DNA from: Acidimicrobiales bacterium
Lineage (GTDB): Bacteria; Actinomycetota; Acidimicrobiia; Acidimicrobiales; Iamiaceae
Length of the DNA: 50,003 nucleotides
NCBI GenBank assembly: GCA_020439505.1
Contig: JAGQSO010000276.1
Span: forward strand, 1 to 50,003
Direction: 5' to 3'
A model generated the notes under the pieces. The model had not been told where the DNA came from and did no database searches. It saw only the letters and a list, made by a program, of their open reading frames with translations. Positions 1 through 7,877 of the stretch are shown here, one piece after another (position 1 is the first letter of the stretch; each line of letters begins with the position of its first letter). A program made the position numbers and the translations under genes.

Positions 1-2
1 CC

Positions 3-704
3 GCCGCCCTGCGCGAACTCGACGCGGTCATCGTCATCTCCAAGGGTGAAGAGCGTGACCATCTGCTCGCCCCGCGCCGCGCCGTTCTCGCCGCCCACGC
101 GTCTCCGACGGTGCGGGTGCTGGAGGTCGTCGACCCGGTCCGGGCCAACGACGTCGCTTACCGAGAGGCGGTTGGCGAATGGCACCGCGAGCGGGCCCGC
201 CGGGTCGGGGAAGCCGTCGCGGCGACCGGGCCCGACGAACGGATCGGAATCTTGGTGTGGGGTGACCCCTCGCTCTACGACTCCGCCCTGCGGTTGTTGG
301 AGATGGTCGAGGAACAAGCCGACATCGCCCTCGAGGTGACGGTCATCCCCGGTATCACCAGCATCCAACTGTTGGCGGCCGCCCACCGCATCGTGTTGCA
401 CCGGGTCGGCGGGTCGTTCCTGGTGACCACCGGACGTCGCCTGGCCGAAGGCGAGGGGGACGGGTTCGACGACGTCGTGGTGATGTTGAACAGCGAACCG
501 GCCTTCACGCGGTTCATCGGCCGGGGTTACGACCTCTACTGGGGTGCCTACCTCGGGGACGAGAACCAGGTGTTGCGCTCGGGTGAGCTCGATGAGATCG
601 CCGACGAGGTGACCGCCCTGCGGGCCGAGTTGACCGAACGACACGGCTGGATGTTCGACATCTACCTCCTGCGCCGCCGTTTGGACCGATCACCGGGGGG
701 CTGA
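3..704 (+). CDS. cobF: Precorrin-6A synthase (deacetylating), 5'-truncated
   Basis: CobF methylates C1 of precorrin-5 and releases acetate to give precorrin-6A in the aerobic cobalamin pathway. The reading frame is open to the left edge, so the N-terminus with the first glycine-rich SAM loop is missing; about 233 codons remain of a protein usually near 250-260 residues. Visible family marks are the GDPSLYDSAL segment and VIPGITSIQLLAAA, the typical tetrapyrrole-methylase SAM-binding motifs, and a C-terminal DIYLLRRRL. It points toward cobD, which runs the opposite way, with only 23 bp between their ends. A CobF rather than a CbiD-type protein agrees with the CobG-type pathway seen at 7878-9122. 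The family assignment is firm; the true start lies outside the window. Confidence 0.93.
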   Translation, partial: AALRELDAVIVISKGEERDHLLAPRRAVLAAHASPTVRVLEVVDPVRANDVAYREAVGEWHRERARRVGEAVAATGPDERIGILVWGDPSLYDSALRLLEMVEEQADIALEVTVIPGITSIQLLAAAHRIVLHRVGGSFLVTTGRRLAEGEGDGFDDVVVMLNSEPAFTRFIGRGYDLYWGAYLGDENQVLRSGELDEIADEVTALRAELTERHGWMFDIYLLRRRLDRSPGG

Positions 705-727
705 CCCTCCACCGCGATGGTGTCGGG

Positions 728-1771
728 TCATCGGCGGGTCGCGGTCCAGGCGACCTCGGCCGAGGCCAGCAGGACCAAAGCGGTGAGGGTCGACCGGCGC
801 CGAAGTCCCACCGCCCGCCGAATGTCGCCGGCGTCGGGAGCGGGCCCGAACCCCAGCGTCCCCCGGTTCTCAACCGTCCCGCCGTACACGTTGGTACCCC
901 CCAGGGTCACCCCCAACGCCGCGGCGAACGCCGCCTCGATCACCCCACCGTTGGGGGAGGGATGGTCTCCAGCACCGCTCTTGACGGACCGGACGATTCG
1001 TCCCGCCCGGGTTGGTCGCACCAGGACTACCGATAGTGCGGCGAGGCGGGCCGGAAGGTAGTTGATGGCGTCGTCGACGCGTGCCGGCACCCGGCCGAAA
1101 TGGAGGTAGCGGTCGTTGCGATGGCCGACCATCGCATCGAGGGTGTTCACCGCCCGATGGACCCAGGCCCCCGCCGCGCCCCCCAACGCGGCCCACACCA
1201 TCGTGGCCACCACGGCGTCGACGTGGTTCTCGGCCACCGACTCGATGGTGGCCCGGGCCACTTCTCCAGCGCCCAGCGCCGTGGTGTCGCGGCCGACGAG
1301 ACCGGCCACCCGGGTCCGGGCCCCGTCGAGGTCTCCGGCCTCCAACCGGGCGGCGACGGCCAGGGCCTCGCGGTCGAGCATCCGTCCGGCGCTGCACAGT
1401 GCGACCGCTCCCGCCGTGCTCGCCGTCGCTCCCAGAAGGTGCCGTGATCCGACGGCAGCCAGACAGGCCAGTACCAACCCTCCGCTGAGGTGGACGGCCC
1501 CGGCGGTGACGCTGTCCCGGTAGGTGTGCCCCTCGAGTGTCGCCATGGCGGTCCCGAAACTGGCCACCGGATGCGCCGACGCCGGGGGTTCACCGACGGC
1601 GGCGTCGATCAGCAGACCCAAGGCAACGGCTGGGACCCGACGGCGAGGACCGCCCTGGTCGGCGCGGCTGGCCGCCGATGATCTCAGGGTGCCTGCTCCG
1701 GAGCGACGGAGGCGAACGCCCCCAGGACCCGGTCCATCTCGTCGAGTCGGGGGAGGGCAACCCGAACCCAT
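728..1771 (-). CDS. cobD: Adenosylcobinamide-phosphate synthase (CobD/CbiB)
   Basis: This integral membrane enzyme attaches (R)-1-amino-2-propanol (or its phosphate) to adenosylcobyric acid. The N-terminal part carries LLIDAAVGEPP and HPV, matching the CbiB GDPP..HPV signature, and the central part has the characteristic stretch VGHRNDRYLHFGR followed by RVDDAINYLPARL. Several hydrophobic segments are present. The ATG at 1771 gives 347 residues but overlaps the upstream gene by 88 bp and adds about 45 Arg/Gly-rich residues that do not look like the family. No ATG or GTG exists nearer; a TTG at about residue 51 would give a normal-length protein. It is last in the leftward block beginning with cobO. 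Function is firm, start uncertain. Confidence 0.9.
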   Translation of the reverse strand: MGSGCPPPTRRDGPGPGGVRLRRSGAGTLRSSAASRADQGGPRRRVPAVALGLLIDAAVGEPPASAHPVASFGTAMATLEGHTYRDSVTAGAVHLSGGLVLACLAAVGSRHLLGATASTAGAVALCSAGRMLDREALAVAARLEAGDLDGARTRVAGLVGRDTTALGAGEVARATIESVAENHVDAVVATMVWAALGGAAGAWVHRAVNTLDAMVGHRNDRYLHFGRVPARVDDAINYLPARLAALSVVLVRPTRAGRIVRSVKSGAGDHPSPNGGVIEAAFAAALGVTLGGTNVYGGTVENRGTLGFGPAPDAGDIRRAVGLRRRSTLTALVLLASAEVAWTATRR

Positions 1772-3045
1772 CCATCCATGGCGAACGACGCACAGTCCCG
1801 GACCACTATTCCTGCCGGGGCCAGGCGGGGTCGGAGCTGCTCGCCGCGCACCAGCACCCAGTTGGCCTCGGTGTCGACAACCTCGTGACCAAGTCCGGTC
1901 AGCGATGCGACCAGAGTGCGACGGAGCTCACCGACGGCTGCGGCCCAGCCGACCAGATCGCTCCGTTCGAGCATCGGCTCGACGACCCCGAGGGCCAGGC
2001 CGTTGACCGACCACGTCGGCCGACGGGCCCGAATCTCCTCGGCCGAGGCCCCATCGGGGGCGATGAGGTAGCCGAGCCGCAGCCCCGGACACGACCACAA
2101 CTTGGTCAACGACCCGAGACGCCAACTCGATTCGTCGCCTCGGGTCCACCGTCCGGTAGCCAAGGGATAGAACGCCTCGTCCCACACCTCGCTGTGGGCG
2201 TCGGACTCCGCCAGAAGCCCGCTGGGCGTGGCGGGGTTGGAACGCCACCGGGGAGCGTCAGGTGACAGCGAGCGAAGATGGCGGCGGTAGAGCGAGAACT
2301 CGGGCTCTTCGACCCAGCCGGAGCCGAGGTGACCTGCCAGCAGGGCGATGGCCTCCGAGCCGCCGTTGGTGAGGACAAGCCGGTCCGGGTCGACGCCGAT
2401 CGCAGCGGCCAGGGCGACCTCGGCTGGTCGGGGGTCGGGGTAGGCGGTTATCGCCTGCGATCTCACCGCCAGGTCACTGACCAGCGGCCCGACCGGGGGA
2501 GCGAACGGGTTGAGGCTGGCCGAGAGGTCGAGGACCTCGGAGGGGTCCAGGCCGAGGCTGGCCGCGACCCGGATCGCGTCCCCGCCGTGAGGGCCGGGTG
2601 GGGGAACCCGGTCGGTGGCGGTTCGCACCGAGACTCCGGAGTCGGCCTTCCCCGACCAGGGTCCGGTCGGGGGAGGATGTCCGATCAGCGATGCAAGGGT
2701 CACGGTCACGTGGTCGGATCGCACCGTCGCCCCCATCGCCTGGCCGCCACCCACCAACTCGGCGGCGCCGAGCGATACCTGGGCCGCCAGCCCCGACCGC
2801 GTCGGGCGGTCCGCAGGGAGGGGAGCCTGAGCGAGCAAGTGGGTGTCGGTGACGGTGACCACCGGAACCTCCGACGGGAGTCGGGGATCGGAACCGAACC
2901 GCTCGCGGGTGGCGATGGCAGCGAGTGCGCCGCGATCCAGGCCGTTGCGGGCCAGGGCGGTGTCGATGGTTCGGGTGATCTCCTCGGAGGTGGCTGCCGA
3001 CGACAGCCCCACCCCGGCGACGACCCGAACCTCTGTCCGGGTCAC
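1684..3045 (-). CDS. cobC: CobE/CbiG-C-like domain fused to CobC aminotransferase-type decarboxylase
   Basis: The product (453 aa) is a two-domain fusion. Residues about 6-120 resemble the CobE/CbiG C-terminal domain: VVAGVGLSSAATSEEI at the start, then IATRERFGSDPRL and a late LVGGGQAMGATVRS. CobE is needed in aerobic cobalamin synthesis but its chemistry is unclear. Residues about 150-453 are a fold-type I PLP enzyme of the CobC (Salmonella CobD, threonine-phosphate decarboxylase) group: LSASLNPFAPP, TNGGSEAI and the PLP lysine at K315 in SLTKLWSCPGLRLGY. That domain would make aminopropanol phosphate for the cobD step. The gene starts 4 bp inside the end of cobL and runs 88 bp into the longest version of cobD. 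Both domain assignments are by motif only; the PLP half is clearer. Confidence 0.85.
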   Translation of the reverse strand: MTRTEVRVVAGVGLSSAATSEEITRTIDTALARNGLDRGALAAIATRERFGSDPRLPSEVPVVTVTDTHLLAQAPLPADRPTRSGLAAQVSLGAAELVGGGQAMGATVRSDHVTVTLASLIGHPPPTGPWSGKADSGVSVRTATDRVPPPGPHGGDAIRVAASLGLDPSEVLDLSASLNPFAPPVGPLVSDLAVRSQAITAYPDPRPAEVALAAAIGVDPDRLVLTNGGSEAIALLAGHLGSGWVEEPEFSLYRRHLRSLSPDAPRWRSNPATPSGLLAESDAHSEVWDEAFYPLATGRWTRGDESSWRLGSLTKLWSCPGLRLGYLIAPDGASAEEIRARRPTWSVNGLALGVVEPMLERSDLVGWAAAVGELRRTLVASLTGLGHEVVDTEANWVLVRGEQLRPRLAPAGIVVRDCASFAMDGWVRVALPRLDEMDRVLGAFASVAPEQAP

Positions 3046-4274
3046 CGTCGTCCCCAGCAGATGTGGACCGGGTTCTCGGGAACGAAGCGTGTGCCCACGC
3101 CTCCGATCGGGCTGGCCCGCTCCACCCGGATGGTCGCCATGTCGTCGAGCCGTTCCCGGGCCGCCAGAGCCCGTTCGATGGATACGAAGGTGGCGACCAG
3201 AACCCCACCGGGTCCGAGACGCTCCCAGGCGGCGTCGATCACGTCGAGTCCGCCGCCCCCCACGAACACCCGGTCCGGTGCCGGAAGATCATCGAGCACC
3301 GACGGCATCCTTCCTTCCACCACCCGGACACGGTCGGACACGCCGTGGGCCAGGGAGTTGGAGCGGATGACCGAGACGGCGCCGGGGTCGACGTCCACCG
3401 CCACGACCCGCAGGTCGGCGGCCAACCCGGCCGCTTCGATGCCCACCGAACCGCTACCCGCGCCCAGGTCCCACAGGGTTGTGCCCCAGGCAAGTTCGAG
3501 GCGGGCCAACGCGATGGCGCGCACCTCGGGCTTGGTGATCATCCCGCCGCGGTGAGCGAACTCGTCGGTTCCCCGACCGAACCGGAGGACGGGGGCACCG
3601 TCGCCACCTCGGGTGCCGCCACCCAGACAGATCACCACCGACATCGCCGGTGCGTCACCGGCCGCCAGGCCCGCCGGATCGGTTCTGGTCAGCGTCTCGT
3701 CCGCCTCGCCCAGCCGGCTCGCGACCACCACCTCCAACGAGGTCATGCCGGAGTCGAGGAGGGCCGCGCCGAGGGCGGCCGGCGGGGCGGCCGGGCCGGT
3801 GAGGACCGCCACCTTGGGGTGACGGCGTACCGCTTCGAGCACCGGAGCCAGGGGCCGGCCGTGAGCGGAAACGACGAACGCGTCGTCCCAACTGAGACCG
3901 GCCCGGGCGAAGGCCAACGAGACCGAGGAGGGAGCGGGCAGCACCCGAAGGTTCATCGTGTCGTTCGAGTCGGTGAGATGGCGGACGATTCCGAAGTAAC
4001 CAGGGTCACCCGAGGCCAGCACACACACCCGCTCGCCGTCGCGGCCCGCCCGGGTGATCTCGGCGTCGAGCGCGGCGAGATCCGCGGTCAGCTCCACCCG
4101 ACGGGCCGGGGAATCGACGCGGTCGTGGTGGCGGGGTGACGCGATGAGAACCTGGGCGTCCCGGATCGCTTCGAGGGCTTCGGTGCCGAAGACCTCGCCC
4201 CCCACCACACCCACCACGGTCACGTTCGCCCGAGGCGGTTCGGTTCGGGCCGGCCCACTCGCTGGAGCGGTCAT
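3042..4274 (-). CDS. cobL: Precorrin-6Y C5,15-methyltransferase (decarboxylating), CbiE-CbiT fusion
   Basis: CobL methylates C5 and C15 of precorrin-6B and removes the C12 acetate carboxyl, giving precorrin-8X. The 410-residue length fits the fused form. Residues about 17-205 are the CbiE-type methylase, with VVGVVGGEVFG, SGDPGYFGIVRHL and PAPSSVSLAFARAGL. Residues about 235-410 are CbiT: GMITKPEVRAIALARL leads into the class I SAM motif DLGAGSGSVGIEAAG, followed by VDVDPGAV and FVGGGG. It overlaps cobM by 4 bp upstream and the CobE/CobC fusion by 4 bp downstream, so translation of the three genes is probably coupled. The separate CbiE and CbiT genes of anaerobic pathways are not present. Assignment is secure. 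Confidence 0.95.
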   Translation of the reverse strand: MTAPASGPARTEPPRANVTVVGVVGGEVFGTEALEAIRDAQVLIASPRHHDRVDSPARRVELTADLAALDAEITRAGRDGERVCVLASGDPGYFGIVRHLTDSNDTMNLRVLPAPSSVSLAFARAGLSWDDAFVVSAHGRPLAPVLEAVRRHPKVAVLTGPAAPPAALGAALLDSGMTSLEVVVASRLGEADETLTRTDPAGLAAGDAPAMSVVICLGGGTRGGDGAPVLRFGRGTDEFAHRGGMITKPEVRAIALARLELAWGTTLWDLGAGSGSVGIEAAGLAADLRVVAVDVDPGAVSVIRSNSLAHGVSDRVRVVEGRMPSVLDDLPAPDRVFVGGGGLDVIDAAWERLGPGGVLVATFVSIERALAARERLDDMATIRVERASPIGGVGTRFVPENPVHICWGRR

Positions 4275-5038
4275 GAGGTGGCTTCGCGGAACCGGGTGGT
4301 GAACCCGGGGTCATAGACGTGGCTGCACCGGGTCGGGTCGCCTTCGCCCAACGCCGGGCCCACCAGGAACAAGGTGGTGGTGTCGAGCCCCAGGTCCCCG
4401 ACCGTCTCGGCCAGGCGACCGAGGGTGGTTCGGGTGACCATCCCGTCGGGCCAGGTGACCCGGTGTCCGATGATCACCGGGGTGTCGGGGCGGTATGAGC
4501 TTCCCTCGCTCAGGAGTCGGTCCTGGAGCTCGGTGACGAGGGTGGCCGACAGGTACACCGCGGTGGTCGCCCCCGGGGTGGCGTGGGCCTCCACCGACTC
4601 GCCCGCGGGCATCGACGCCATTGTCCGACGGGCGAGACGGGTGTGCACGACGGTCTGCGCGATCCCCGGGACGGTGAGCTCGACGCCGGCCGCGGCCGCG
4701 GTGGCCGCCACCGACGAAACCCCGGGGACCACCTCGAAGGCTCGGCCGTTGCGTCGGCACCACGCCATCTGCTCGGCGATGGCCCCGTAGACGGTGGGGT
4801 CACCCGAATGCAGGCGGACGATGGCCGCGTCGGGGTGACGGGCGAACACCTGGCAAACCTCGTCGAGGGTCATCGCCTTGGAGTCGTGGACCTCGACGTG
4901 GGCAGGGCAGTGGTCCAACAGGGACTCGGGCACCAGAGAGGCGGCCCACACCACCACGTCGGCGGCGGCCAGACGCTGCGCCCCTCGCAGGGTGATGAGG
5001 TCGGCGGCGCCCGGACCGGCCCCGACGAAGGAGATCAC
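4271..5038 (-). CDS. cobM: Precorrin-4 C11-methyltransferase
   Basis: CobM adds a methyl group at C11 of precorrin-4, using SAM, to give precorrin-5. The 255-residue protein has the methylase N-terminal loop FVGAGPGAADLITLRG, the family-specific VVWAASLVPESLL, the LHSGDPTVYGAI motif and VVPGVSSVAATAAAAG, followed by ELTVPGIAQTV. These together separate CobM/CbiF from CobI and CobJ. The ATG at 5038 lies 4 bp inside the end of the preceding ribbon-helix-helix/methylase gene and the stop overlaps the cobL start, so it is in the middle of a tightly coupled leftward operon. Nothing in the catalytic motifs looks altered. Confidence 0.95.
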   Translation of the reverse strand: MISFVGAGPGAADLITLRGAQRLAAADVVVWAASLVPESLLDHCPAHVEVHDSKAMTLDEVCQVFARHPDAAIVRLHSGDPTVYGAIAEQMAWCRRNGRAFEVVPGVSSVAATAAAAGVELTVPGIAQTVVHTRLARRTMASMPAGESVEAHATPGATTAVYLSATLVTELQDRLLSEGSSYRPDTPVIIGHRVTWPDGMVTRTTLGRLAETVGDLGLDTTTLFLVGPALGEGDPTRCSHVYDPGFTTRFREATS

Positions 5039-5904
5039 GGGGAGTCCGGGGTGGTCGAAGGAAACAGGATGGTCGACAGAAAGGCCAGCGGCCCGTCGTC
5101 GAGGGCGTCCACGGGGATCAGCCCCCGACCCGAGAGGTCGGCCATCTCGCCCACCAGGCCGTGACGCCCGTGGAGGTCGGCCACCGCCTTCAGCTCGGCG
5201 CCGGCCACGGACCCCTTGGCCACTGCCACGGTGGCGGCCGGATCGGCCAGAGCCCGGTCGAGCTGGTCGCGGTCATGGACCACGACCAGCGATCCTCCGC
5301 CCCCGCCGAGCGCCATCCGGGCGCCGGCCGCCACCGCCTGGTACGCCGACACACCGGGTACCACCGCCACCTCGAGCTGAGGTCGTCGTTCGGTGAGGGC
5401 GGAATGAAGGCGGGCGAAGGGGGCCCACTGCGTCGGGTCGCCCAGGACGGCCAGCACCACCAGTTCGCCCACGTCGGTTCCCGCCACCAAGGCGTCGACG
5501 ATGTCGCCGAGAGACTCGGCCCGGGCCGCTTCGTCGCCGCCGAAGGCGAAGGGAACCCGGGTGACCTTGGTGCCCGGCGCCGCGGTGCGGACCACGAGTT
5601 CGGCCCGGCCCACGGCCCTTTGGTCGGGGGCGGCGACCACCACACGGTCGGCCTCGGACAGGGTCCGGCGGGCGAGGTCACACACCAGGGCAGGGTCGCC
5701 GGGGCCGACACCGACCAGCACGCAACAGGGTGACCGGAAGGGGATGACGGCTTGGGTCGTCTTGGTTTCGCCGGCGTGCTCGGAGGCGACCAGCGAGGAG
5801 ATGGCGGTGCGGATCAGGTCGGCTTCGGAACGGCCCGAACGACTCGACAACCGGGCCAGGTCGGCCTTCAGGTCATCGGGCAGGTACAGGGACGACTTGT
5901 GCAC
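5035..5904 (-). CDS. Ribbon-helix-helix (CopG-like) domain fused to an extra tetrapyrrole-methylase-like domain
   Basis: Residues 1-41 look like a ribbon-helix-helix DNA-binding domain: a strand KSSLYL, then helix DDLKADLARLSSRSG and helix SEADLIRTAISSLVA. A short linker (about 42-58) leads to a tetrapyrrole-methylase-like domain, residues 60-289, with the glycine loop VGVGPGDPALVCDL at 64 onward, VLGDPTQWAPFARL near 155 and VVPGVSAYQAVAAGA. The usual GDPxxY motif reads GDPTQW, so the tyrosine is lost. Every named methylase of the aerobic pathway after precorrin-2 (cobI, J, M, F, L) has its own gene here, so this one is surplus. It may be a regulator sensing a corrinoid intermediate or SAM, or a divergent enzyme. 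The start is GTG; the ribosome binding site is poor. I know of no characterised protein of this architecture. Confidence 0.75.
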   Translation of the reverse strand: MHKSSLYLPDDLKADLARLSSRSGRSEADLIRTAISSLVASEHAGETKTTQAVIPFRSPCCVLVGVGPGDPALVCDLARRTLSEADRVVVAAPDQRAVGRAELVVRTAAPGTKVTRVPFAFGGDEAARAESLGDIVDALVAGTDVGELVVLAVLGDPTQWAPFARLHSALTERRPQLEVAVVPGVSAYQAVAAGARMALGGGGGSLVVVHDRDQLDRALADPAATVAVAKGSVAGAELKAVADLHGRHGLVGEMADLSGRGLIPVDALDDGPLAFLSTILFPSTTPDSP

Positions 5905-5913
5905 GACGGGAGG

Positions 5914-7290
5914 CTAGCCAGGGTAGGGCGAAGGTAGGGCAGTGCTGACGAAGGCCTGGGCCAGGTCGAAACGTCCGCCGAGGTGAATGTGTAGGTAGGA
6001 CGCCAACAGTCGCGGGCCACCGTGACCACCCCGGGCCGCCCCGGTGCGACCCACCAGGTCGAGGAGGTCGCCGGGGGGATTGGTCCGGCTGTAGTGGAAC
6101 TCATGGCCCCGAACTGTCGTTCCGGCCGGTCCGAGCGGGGTATCGCGGCGGAAGGTGGCCTGGCGGTAGCCGAGCTCCAGCCGGTCGGTCATCGTCGTTG
6201 TGGCATCGAGCGCACCGACCATGGGCTCTCGGTCGAGCCGACGCGACAGCCACAAGAGCCCACCGCACTCGGCCCAGGTCGGAAGGCCGCCCTCGATCGC
6301 GGTGGCCACCTCCCGCATCAGGTTGGTGTTGCGGGCCAACTCGGTGCCGTACACCTCGGGGAACCCGCCTCCGGCGACTAGGGCGTCGCAGTCGGGGAGA
6401 TGCTCGTCGATGAGCGGATCGAACCCGACGATGTCGGCGCCGGCAGCCTCCAGCGCCTCGAGGTTGTCGGCGTAGGTGAAGCTGAAGGCGCGACCGCCGG
6501 CCACCGCCACCCGTGGGCGCCGGCCCCGAGGTAGTTCGGGTTCGGGTTCAGTTCGCGATTCGGTTCTGGTTTCGGAGACGGCTGCCCGCGGTGCGGAGCG
6601 GGCCACGGCGTGGATGGCGTCGAGGTCGCAACGCTGCGCCACCGCGGCGCCGAGCCTGGCCAGCGATTCGACCACCTCCCCAGGTCGCTCGACGACCGGA
6701 ACCAGACCGAGGTGGCGGTCCCGCCAGGTGAGCTGGTCGTCGCGCCTCAAGGCCCCCAACACCGGCAGCCCGACGGCGGTGACCGCGGCGCGCACCGCCT
6801 GCTCGTGGCTGTCGCTGCCCAGTCGGTTGAGCACCACCCCGGCCAGGCTCACACCGCGCCGGAAGGTGTGGAAGCCGTGCACCACCGCGGCGATCGAGTC
6901 GCTCGACGACGAGGCGTCGACGACGAGGATCACGGGGGCGGCCAGCGCGGTGGCGACCTCTGCGGTCGAAGAAGGGGTGCCGTCGGCGGCACCGTCGAAA
7001 AGACCCATCACCCCTTCGACGATGAGCAGATCTTTTCCCGCTCCCGCCCGGGCTCCCATCGACGGGACCCAGTCGAGCCCGCACATCCAGGCGTCGATGT
7101 TGCGGGGCGTCGAACCCGAGGCCAGGGCGTGGTAGCCGGGGTCGATGTAGTCGGGACCGACCTTGGCGGTACCGACGCGCACGCCAGTCGCGGTGAAAGC
7201 GGCCATCAGACCGGTGGCGACGGTGGTCTTGCCTACACCCGAATGGGTTCCGGCGATGACAACGCGGGGCGGCAGGGAACTGGCGACCAC
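5914..7290 (-). CDS. cobB: Cobyrinate / hydrogenobyrinate a,c-diamide synthase
   Basis: CobB amidates the a and c acetate side chains of (hydrogeno)byrinate using ATP and glutamine. The N-terminal dethiobiotin-synthetase-like domain begins with VVIAGTHSGVGKTTVATGL (P-loop near residues 14-24), then AKVGPDYIDPGYH and LIVEGVMGLFDGA. The C-terminal glutamine amidotransferase domain contains the catalytic cysteine in TWAECGGLLWLSR and a late HEFHYSR. Its 458 residues match the usual length. A low-complexity stretch of alternating Glu, Arg and Thr residues in the middle (around 245-265) looks like an interdomain linker. It follows cobO with 7 bp between them and is followed after 9 bp by the ribbon-helix-helix/methylase gene. 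Confidence 0.95.
   Translation of the reverse strand: MVASSLPPRVVIAGTHSGVGKTTVATGLMAAFTATGVRVGTAKVGPDYIDPGYHALASGSTPRNIDAWMCGLDWVPSMGARAGAGKDLLIVEGVMGLFDGAADGTPSSTAEVATALAAPVILVVDASSSSDSIAAVVHGFHTFRRGVSLAGVVLNRLGSDSHEQAVRAAVTAVGLPVLGALRRDDQLTWRDRHLGLVPVVERPGEVVESLARLGAAVAQRCDLDAIHAVARSAPRAAVSETRTESRTEPEPELPRGRRPRVAVAGGRAFSFTYADNLEALEAAGADIVGFDPLIDEHLPDCDALVAGGGFPEVYGTELARNTNLMREVATAIEGGLPTWAECGGLLWLSRRLDREPMVGALDATTTMTDRLELGYRQATFRRDTPLGPAGTTVRGHEFHYSRTNPPGDLLDLVGRTGAARGGHGGPRLLASYLHIHLGGRFDLAQAFVSTALPSPYPG
5922..5940. repeat. Tandem 8-bp direct repeat, possible operator
   Basis: On the plus strand GGTAGGGC occurs at 5922-5929 and again at 5933-5940, an 11-bp step (one helical turn). It sits in the last codons of cobB, 18-36 bp upstream of the GTG of the ribbon-helix-helix/methylase gene. 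The GTAGGG core also occurs, inverted, in the cobO-cobG divergent region (7835-7863). Ribbon-helix-helix proteins often bind tandem short repeats. Binding here is inference, and the sequence also codes for the CobB C-terminus. Confidence 0.35.
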
Positions 7291-7297
7291 GGCCGGG

Positions 7298-7819
7298 TCA
7301 GTACTCGATGCCCTTCCGGGCCTCGATGCCCTGCTGGAAGGCGTGTTTCACCAGGGTCATCTCGGTGACGGTGTCGGCGATGTCGATCAGCTCCGGGGCG
7401 GCGCCCCGGCCGGTGAGGACCACGTTGGTCTTGGCCGGTCGAGCCGAGATCACCTCGACCATGTCGGCGGCGTCCACCCACCCGTACTTCACGACGTAGG
7501 TGCCTTCGTCGAGGATCACCATGTCGTAACGGCCCGAGGAGATCATCTCGGCGGCAACCGACCAGGCGTGACGGCCCTTGGCGGCCGTTTCATCGAGGTC
7601 CGAGGACTCCCAGGTGAACCCGTCGCCCAGCGTCGACCAGTCGATTCCGAGCTGTTCGGCCAGCTTGCGTTCACCGACCTTCCACTTCTCGCTCTTGACG
7701 AACTGCACCACACCCACGTTCCAACCCCGGGCCCAGGACCTCACCATCACGCCCATGGCGGCCGACGTCTTGCCCTTTCCGTTACCGGTGTTGATGAGGA
7801 AGCGTGAGGTTCGAGGCAT
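7298..7819 (-). CDS. cobO: Cob(I)yrinic acid a,c-diamide adenosyltransferase (CobO/BtuR type)
   Basis: CobO transfers the adenosyl group of ATP to the reduced corrinoid, making the Co-C bond. The 173-residue protein has the altered Walker A motif INTGNGKGKTSAAMG (residues about 9-23), VGVVQFVKSEKW, LGDGFTWES and the Walker B-like MVILDEGTYVVKYGW. The frame stays open upstream, but the ATG at 7819 is chosen because family similarity starts exactly there and the earlier codons would run through the intergenic inverted repeat and into cobG. It is first in the leftward block and diverges from cobG across 58 bp. Corrinoid adenosylation is expected after cobalt insertion by the CobN complex. Confidence 0.95.
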   Translation of the reverse strand: MPRTSRFLINTGNGKGKTSAAMGVMVRSWARGWNVGVVQFVKSEKWKVGERKLAEQLGIDWSTLGDGFTWESSDLDETAAKGRHAWSVAAEMISSGRYDMVILDEGTYVVKYGWVDAADMVEVISARPAKTNVVLTGRGAAPELIDIADTVTEMTLVKHAFQQGIEARKGIEY

Positions 7820-7834
7820 GGCGGCGCACCGTAC

Positions 7835-7863
7835 CCCACGTAGGGTGGCCTGCCCTACGTGGG
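7835..7863. promoter_or_regulatory. 29-bp perfect inverted repeat between divergent cobO and cobG
   Basis: CCCACGTAGGG (7835-7845) and CCCTACGTGGG (7853-7863) are perfect reverse complements separated by 7 bp. Each arm is itself almost palindromic around ACGT, so the site may be two neighbouring dimer sites 18 bp apart. It fills half of the 58 bp between the two start codons, where it could control both operons. No riboswitch fits in this gap. The binding protein is unknown; the ribbon-helix-helix fusion at 5035-5904 is the only plausible DNA-binding protein seen in the locus. Confidence 0.7.
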
Positions 7864-7877
7864 CTAGGTTGCCGCCC

